From NCBI GenBank assembly GCA_028150825.1, contig JAOGIM010000009.1:1-62669 (forward strand): a stretch of DNA of 62,669 nucleotides, given 5' to 3'. The position numbers and the translations under genes are program-made. The notes below the pieces were generated by a model that saw nothing but the letters and a program-made list of their open reading frames with translations, had not been told where the DNA came from and ran no database searches. Origin of the DNA: Paracoccaceae bacterium. Its GTDB lineage: Bacteria; Pseudomonadota; Alphaproteobacteria; Rhodobacterales; Rhodobacteraceae. Positions 57,376-62,669 of the stretch are shown here, piece after piece (the first letter of the stretch is position 1; each line of letters opens with the position of its first letter).

Positions 57376-58263
57376 TCTTTTTGTTTGACTAATAAAGCGC
57401 TGATAGCATTCTTTAAACCCACAGCCACAGAAGGCTGTTGTAGCACAACGAATGTTAATGACCGACAGACCTCTATTGCGGTGCGTTCGATCCGTGCTGT
57501 TAAGGCTGTGTTGACCACCCATTCTCGAAAACGCCATGACGATTCTGAAACGAGGCCTCTACCGAGCCAGTCATCGCCGATTGCCATTGCAACTGTAGCA
57601 ACCAGATGGGCCTTCACTTTATGCAATAATCGCCAACTCTCCAAAAGCGTGTCCCATACTCCATATATTTGAGAAATGCGGTGGTTCATTTTAGCGTTGC
57701 AGTATAAAATAGCTGCCACATCGGCCAAGGCCAGTGGCACCAAAGTGTTCACGGTGGCAACCCGCCAAGTGGCTGCTTCAATCTCTCTGACGGCTTGCCT
57801 ATCTAATCCCTAAATCAAGGTTTTTTCGATGACAGCCAACTGGGTATATCACTCGTGCTGGTCCTTTGAGAGCGTTTTCAGGCGTTCAATTGATCAACTA
57901 AGCGCGGGACCTTCACTATAAAGTTGGATTATGTGCTCGGCGACATGCCACGCTTGTTCGAGACCATTTTGGGCAAGCACCTGAGCTTCTGAAAAAAGCA
58001 AATGATCGATTTTTGGAGGGCATAGTATCGCTCGGATCTCCTGCAGTGTCGCTAACATGACAGCTGCTGTCAGCACCCCCAAGAATGCTTTGAAGCTACT
58101 ACATAGAAGATCAGGTCTGGAAAATAAAGAGACTGTGAAATCCCAAATCGTGACCGATAGTAAAAAACCCAGAACATAAATTAATAGCCCAAATAGCCAA
58201 CGAGCAAAGCTGCTGAAGCGTTGTTGTTTTGATCCTGTGATGGGATCACATGTAGTTTTTGCA
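57372..58263 (-). pseudogene. Decayed TIGR01620/YcjF-like membrane protein gene (DUF697)
   Basis: Reading the minus strand, RFSSFARWLFGLLIYVLGFLLSVTIWDFT (in segments), then MGVLTAAVMLATLQEIRAI, QVLAQNGLEQAWHVAEHII, then DRQAVREIEAATWRVATVNT and PLALADVAAILYCNAKM correspond to the YcjF/TIGR01620 family, with two membrane helices near the N-terminus and a C-terminal DUF697 domain. From 58082 downward the frame is interrupted by TGA after GPALS, another TGA after KDQHE and TAG after IEKTLI; a frameshift lies further upstream. It directly follows the broken ycjX, preserving the ancestral ycjX-ycjF order. Confidence 0.82.
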
Positions 58264-58299
58264 TATTACTTTTGCTTCCAATAAAATTGAATATTAGGC

Positions 58300-59450
58300 A
58301 GTTTTTCGAATCTCTTTTTTGGCGGAAGGATACGGTCACATAAAGAGCGCGTATCATACTTTAATAGTGCGCGATAAAGCTGGTAATCTGCTTATTTTTA
58401 ATGCACAGATCCAGCCTCGATCGATCATCATTCCGTGAACGGATATGGGACATCCAGTTGGTCATATCAATTAATTCTGATGGAATAGCACTCATACGGC
58501 CTGTATCAAATCAGCCAGTTTTCATGTTGGGCCTGATGTAAATGGTCAGCTTTGGTTGTGGCAAAGACGATGTGATCAATCTTGCATCCTGCGAACATGC
58601 GATTCAAAAATCTGTTGTTCCCAGACCGAAAGGCACTCAGGATATCACTCTATGCCTCGCCTATATCTTCAACTACTTGGGGGCCTTTATGCAGTGCCAC
58701 CAAAAGCTTGATCAAAAAAATTTGATGGTTTTTACGAGAGAATTGGTCTTTAAAAAAAGGCAAACCACTTTAGCTTTATAAGCGTCATATCGTCGTTCCA
58801 TTTCCTGCCAAAGACTTTTGCAGTTGCCAGTTTTAGGTTGAGAGATGGGCGCAAATATCAAAACAGTAGATCCTGTTAGTTCTCCAGGAAGAAGAAAGCG
58901 GCTGGGTGTCAAACTACTGAGATCCGCACTGTGTGCTTCTATTAGGTAATGACACTAATTTATGAGCTGCTTTGCGAGCAACAGCTTCATCAGCCTGTGC
59001 TATGCTGTCTAAGGTTGTGGCATATATAGAGTATTCCTGACCAAAATAGGGTTTTCCATCTGGACCAATTCTTGATCGCACCACTCGGAATAGCTTTTGT
59101 TTAACAATCAAAGGGCTAGTATCCATTCCCCTGGATATTCGATCAGATCAATGTGCTGCACTCTGGTCGCAATTAAATTCGATATTATGTTTGCAGCACG
59201 CATCCTCAAGGATAGAAGCAACGCGCTCATCCTGCGGGTATTTTTGGGCAAGGCAGGGACATTAGGCTCCTTTGAGCATATTGGCTGTCAGAGAAGTGAA
59301 GAACACAGTTTTGCCAGAGTGGGTAAGGCCAGTCACGCCAAGTAGTACTGAAGAGCCAAAAACTGCGTCATTTTTTTGCTCGCTAACTATTTCGAACCTT
59401 GTGATAACAGTTTGCCTAACTGTCTGGAAGATCGAACTAAATCCCCCCTT
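58300..59450 (-). pseudogene. ycjX: Decayed ycjX (DUF463, P-loop NTPase) gene
   Basis: Segments in several minus-strand frames match YcjX in order: LLGVTGLTHSGKTVFFTSLTANML (P-loop GLTHSGKT at about 59308-59330), IEYPGEW-like DRISRGM region, YATTLDSIAQADEAVARKA, TPSRFLLPGELTGSTVLIFAP with LWQEMERRYDAYKAKVV, and VALHKGPQVVEDIGEA with FLNRMFAGCKIDHIVFATTKADHLHQAQ. Multiple stops and frameshifts separate them. YcjX is a P-loop protein of the heat-shock and stress regulon in enterobacteria, always paired with ycjF. Confidence 0.85.
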
Positions 59451-59557
59451 ATTTGCAGATTTAGATATATATCTAAGTCTGCAAACATCACTTTAGAGTG
59501 ATGCATAATTACACACGACCTCTTTAATTGGTGGCAAAATTGGTTTAGTTGGCTCTC

Positions 59558-60343
59558 ATGCCGCGCTACGCTCTTAAAATTGAATATCTTGGGTGTCAGT
59601 TTGCTGGCTGGCAGCGTCAGGCTGACCAGCCCTCTGTCCAGCAGTCCATCGAGGAGGCGCTTAATAAATTAGAGCCACGTGAGCATCGAATTGCTGCTGC
59701 GGGGCGAACTGATGCTGGTGTGCACGCGCGTGGTCAAATTGCTCATTGTGATCTTGAAAAGAACTGGGAAAGCTTTCGTTTACGTGAGGCTTTGAATTTT
59801 CATTTGAAGCCTCTCCCGATTGCAATCCTAGACTGCATTGAAGTTCATGAGGATTGGCATGCTAGGTTTTCTGCGATTGAGCGTAGGTATTTGTTTAGAC
59901 TTTTGTGCCGTCGCCCGTTGGCAACGCATGATCATGGGTTGGTTTGGCAGGTTGGGCATCAGCTGGACTTGGAGCCTATGCAAGAGGCTGCGACCTTTTT
60001 GTTGGGTCAGCATGATTTTACAACATTCAGATCAAGCATCTGCCAATCAAATAGTCCGATTAAGACGCTTGGTGCGTTAGATATCGAACTTATACAAGGT
60101 TGGTCTGGACCCGAGTTCAGGTTTCGTGTCCGCGCGCGTAGCTTTCTACATAATCAAGTGCGCAGCTTTGTGGGCACTTTAGAGCGTGTGGGGGCAGGGG
60201 CTTGGAGTCCCCAAGATGTCAAATCGGCACTGGAGTCAAAAGATCGAGCCTCTTGTGGACCGGTCTGCCCGCCACAAGGTCTCTATCTGGATAGTGTCGG
60301 TTACCCCGACAAACTTTTTGAAACAGTTCCTCAGAAACATTAA
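59558..60343 (+). CDS. truA: tRNA pseudouridine(38-40) synthase
   Basis: The 261-residue enzyme isomerises uridines 38-40 in the tRNA anticodon arm. The N-terminus [18 protein letters not shown] and the catalytic aspartate in [14 protein letters not shown] near residues 49-62 are canonical, and [21 protein letters not shown] lies in the second half. No ribosome site is evident before the ATG. It converges with hrpB, leaving 15 bases between the ends. Confidence 0.95.
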   Translation: MPRYALKIEYLGCQFAGWQRQADQPSVQQSIEEALNKLEPREHRIAAAGRTDAGVHARGQIAHCDLEKNWESFRLREALNFHLKPLPIAILDCIEVHEDWHARFSAIERRYLFRLLCRRPLATHDHGLVWQVGHQLDLEPMQEAATFLLGQHDFTTFRSSICQSNSPIKTLGALDIELIQGWSGPEFRFRVRARSFLHNQVRSFVGTLERVGAGAWSPQDVKSALESKDRASCGPVCPPQGLYLDSVGYPDKLFETVPQKH

Positions 60344-60358
60344 AGAATTATAAGGACG

Positions 60359-62669
60359 TCAGGCTTTGCGCCGGTTTGTCTTTAATGTAGGGTTTTCTTC
60401 GGCAGGGTTTTCCGGCCAAGGGTGGCGTGGATAGCGCCCCCGCATGTCTTTTCGTACGTCCAAATAGCTTGTTGTCCAGAATGTTGGAATATCAGTTGTT
60501 GTTTGTAATGGGCGGCCTGCTGGAGATAAAAGGATGACGCGTAGGGGTGTTTCTCGGATCATTGGGTGCGCTGTTTGTCCGAACATCTCTTGGAGTTTCA
60601 GAGAAATCTCTGGATAATCGCTACCATAATTTATTGGAATTTTGCGGCCTAAGGGGGTGGTAAATACTGCAGGTGCTATTTCTTCCAATCTTTGAGATTC
60701 CTCCCAGTTCAATAAAGACTTCAGAGCAGGCAGTTTATCGAATGATTTCCAGTCTTGCGCAGTTTTTAAACCATTTATGAAGGGCAAAAGCCAGTCTTCC
60801 ACATTGTCTATGAGATAGGACTGTGTAATTTCATCATAATGTCCACCAGCAGCAGTGAGCCGGGCTAAGAAAAGCTGGGCTGATTTATTTAAGCATAGAC
60901 CGATCTCTTTTATCCCATTTAGTAATGCGCGCGCAACAGTTTCCACTGGCACGTCCTTCCAAACCTGATCAGACAGAGCTATGGCACCAAGTTTTTCTTC
61001 ACTACGCGCCGATACACGCCCATCTTTTCTTGACCAATTACACCGTGTGTCAGATTTAATTTGGTCTCCAAAAAGCTGCCTTATTTCGTTTTCAGTGATG
61101 GAAATAGCTTGTCGAATGCTAGCTTCTTTTCGGTTGCCGTCCATTCTCGTTGCCACAATGAAAGGCGCTTGTCCCAAAGCATCCGAACTAAGAAATATCG
61201 CGCCTTTTCCACTGGATAAAAGATAGCGTGGATTCTCTCCAAGACGACGTTTGCCAATTCTGTCGGGATAAGCCAAAGCAACCATCTGTGCTGTACTAAG
61301 GTCGCTTTTCACATGGTTCGCCATACGTCCAAGCCGGTCAGTTTCTTGTTTGATCCGGCCAAGAACGTTGCTTTGATAGCCAAAGGAATGGCGTTTGGCA
61401 AAGTCCTGAGCGTTTTTAAGCAGATCCAAACGCAGAGTTAAATCACAGGGCGCGTCACTGGTTAAAGGGTCTTGTTCATTTAGAAGCGCTGAAAGTGCAA
61501 CCGCTGGGCGACCTGCTGTGGTCAGCATATGCCCAAGCCTTGGATGTAATGGCAGGCTTGCAATTGCCTTTCCATGCGGTGTGATTTTACCATCTATATC
61601 AAGCGCTCCAAGCGATTTGAGCAATGTCACGGCGTCACTGTATCTGGTGGTATCTGGTGGCGTGAGGAATGCCAAGTCTTCGGGTTTTACAGCCCATAGT
61701 GCAAGTTCCAAGCTCAGGGAAGATAAATCTGCATTTGCGATTTCGGGAGGGGATGCTGTGCGTAGGCTACCCTCTTCGGCCTTTGCCCAGAACTTAAAGC
61801 AAACACCCTCGGCAACGCGGCCAGCCCGTCCCATGCGCTGTTCTGCTTCGTGCTTGCTTACTTTTTCGGTAACCAATCGTGACATGCCAGAAGCCGCATC
61901 AAATTGAGACCGCCGCGCTTTACCTGAATCCACGACAATTCGGATATCCTCTATAGTGAGGGAAGTCTCAGCTATTGAAGTGGCCAAAACGATTTTGCGA
62001 CCCTCCTTTATTGGTGCGATGGCGATGCTCTGTTTTGTGAATGGCAAGGCACCGTAGAGAAGTTGTAATTTACACTCTTCTGGAAGCCGCGATGTCAGAT
62101 AAGATGCTAATGAGTGAATTTCGCGCTCACCCGGAAGAAATGCAAGAAGGCTTCCCTGTTTTTCTTCCAGGGCTTTTAGAATAAGTTTTCCAAAAGCGCT
62201 GTTAAACTGAGCAGTTTTTGCCAAAGGTCGGTCAAGCCAAATTGGTGTCACTGGAAACTTGCGCCCTTGGGCGCGTATAATAGGCGCATTGCCCATGAGC
62301 TTTGAAATAGGACCCGTTTCAAGTGTCGCAGACATCACCAAAAGCAGTAGATCTTCGCGCAATGCCTCGGAAATTTCCAAGCATAAAGCCAGACCTAGAT
62401 CAGCATGCAAAGAGCGTTCATGAAATTCGTCAAAAATCACAGCGCTGACCCCGCTCAGTTCACCATCTGATTGGATCATACGGGTTAGGATACCTTCGGT
62501 GACGACTTCTACTCTGGTCTTATGTGATAATTTACTTTCACCTTTGATCCGATATCCGATTGTTTGCCCGACTGGTTCGCCGAGGATTTGTGCCATGCGT
62601 TCGGCTGCGGCGCGCGCGGCCAACCGCCTTGGTTCTAGCATCAAAATACGCCCCCTCAATTCCGGTATT
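60359..62669 (-). CDS. hrpB: ATP-dependent helicase HrpB (5' end beyond the window)
   Basis: The visible 769 codons of this DEAH-box helicase begin at motif Ia (IPELRGRILMLEPRRLAARAAAER), just after the P-loop, which is outside the window. DEFHERSLHADLGLAL is motif II, VMSATLE motif III, TSIAETSLTIEDIR motif V and QRMGRAGRVAEGVCFK motif VI. The HrpB-specific C-terminal region ends LDVRKDMRGRYPRHPWPENP, diagnostic for HrpB over HrpA. Its cellular role is poorly defined. The frame is open to the window edge. Confidence 0.95.
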   Translation of the reverse strand, partial: IPELRGRILMLEPRRLAARAAAERMAQILGEPVGQTIGYRIKGESKLSHKTRVEVVTEGILTRMIQSDGELSGVSAVIFDEFHERSLHADLGLALCLEISEALREDLLLLVMSATLETGPISKLMGNAPIIRAQGRKFPVTPIWLDRPLAKTAQFNSAFGKLILKALEEKQGSLLAFLPGEREIHSLASYLTSRLPEECKLQLLYGALPFTKQSIAIAPIKEGRKIVLATSIAETSLTIEDIRIVVDSGKARRSQFDAASGMSRLVTEKVSKHEAEQRMGRAGRVAEGVCFKFWAKAEEGSLRTASPPEIANADLSSLSLELALWAVKPEDLAFLTPPDTTRYSDAVTLLKSLGALDIDGKITPHGKAIASLPLHPRLGHMLTTAGRPAVALSALLNEQDPLTSDAPCDLTLRLDLLKNAQDFAKRHSFGYQSNVLGRIKQETDRLGRMANHVKSDLSTAQMVALAYPDRIGKRRLGENPRYLLSSGKGAIFLSSDALGQAPFIVATRMDGNRKEASIRQAISITENEIRQLFGDQIKSDTRCNWSRKDGRVSARSEEKLGAIALSDQVWKDVPVETVARALLNGIKEIGLCLNKSAQLFLARLTAAGGHYDEITQSYLIDNVEDWLLPFINGLKTAQDWKSFDKLPALKSLLNWEESQRLEEIAPAVFTTPLGRKIPINYGSDYPEISLKLQEMFGQTAHPMIRETPLRVILLSPAGRPLQTTTDIPTFWTTSYLDVRKDMRGRYPRHPWPENPAEENPTLKTNRRKA

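Noticed and set aside
57372-58082. Possible reassignment of TGA to tryptophan, because the ycjF-like frame stops with TGA where homologues may have Trp.
   Set aside because: Other broken genes carry TAA and TAG too, the yraN TGA does not fall at a Trp position, and intact genes use TGA as a normal stop and TGG for Trp.

Overview
The window is a stretch of alphaproteobacterial chromosome, most likely from the Rhodobacterales (Roseobacter group), with moderate to low GC for that group. Evidence for the assignment: a paralogous heat-shock sigma factor of the RpoH2 type, the usp / nfuA-tsaB-rimI and glnD / murJ / trpS neighbourhoods, the hsp20-DUF1150 pair, a fused sulfate adenylyltransferase-APS kinase, a TIGR02186-like protein next to a TauE exporter, and an Irr-type iron control element. 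No phage, insertion sequence, CRISPR array, tRNA or rRNA gene was seen; almost every intact gene is ordinary housekeeping.

Layout. 0-2 kb: remnant of a type I secretion HlyD gene, a thioesterase and a short-chain dehydrogenase. 2-8.4 kb (minus): a BMP-type nucleoside ABC transporter (binding protein, double ATPase, two permeases) followed by a TauE/SafE exporter and a TIGR02186-like membrane protein. 8.4-12 kb (minus): rimI-tsaB-nfuA, a universal stress protein and a branched-chain aminotransferase. 12.5-20 kb: trpS, a rhomboid-like protein, murJ, glnD and an LpoA-like lipoprotein. 20-24.6 kb: rsmI, broken yraN, gshB, a comM fragment, cobC-like and cobP genes and rpoH2. 24.8-31.9 kb (plus): coaBC-dut-thiF-like genes, an M3 oligopeptidase and groESL. 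32.5-43.3 kb: purEK, hsp20-DUF1150, the sulfate-activation fusion, trxB with a divergent Lrp regulator, pgeF/midA-like/lgt, ubiK-like and YbjN genes. 43.3-52.4 kb: proC, csaA-like, a 2-hydroxyacid dehydrogenase, tdk, nagA with a nonsense codon, a SulP transporter, apt and an aldehyde dehydrogenase. 52.4-62.7 kb: a decayed methyltransferase, argF-argD, a flavin reductase, an acetyltransferase, decayed ycjX and ycjF-like genes, truA and an hrpB that runs off the right edge.

The most striking property is gene decay without mobile elements. At least seven loci that I can recognise are broken (hlyD, yraN, comM, nagA, a methyltransferase, ycjX, the ycjF-like gene), and one more decayed reading frame is unrecognised. 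Several long spacers look like further eroded genes. The core around them is intact and compactly arranged, which suggests recent relaxed selection, for example a move to a host-associated or otherwise stable niche. Regulation is unusually legible: CIRCE plus a sigma-70 promoter at groESL, a sigma-32-like promoter at hsp20, an RpoE/ChrR-type promoter at rpoH2, and an Irr-type box abutting the nfuA promoter. I found no convincing new multi-gene system.
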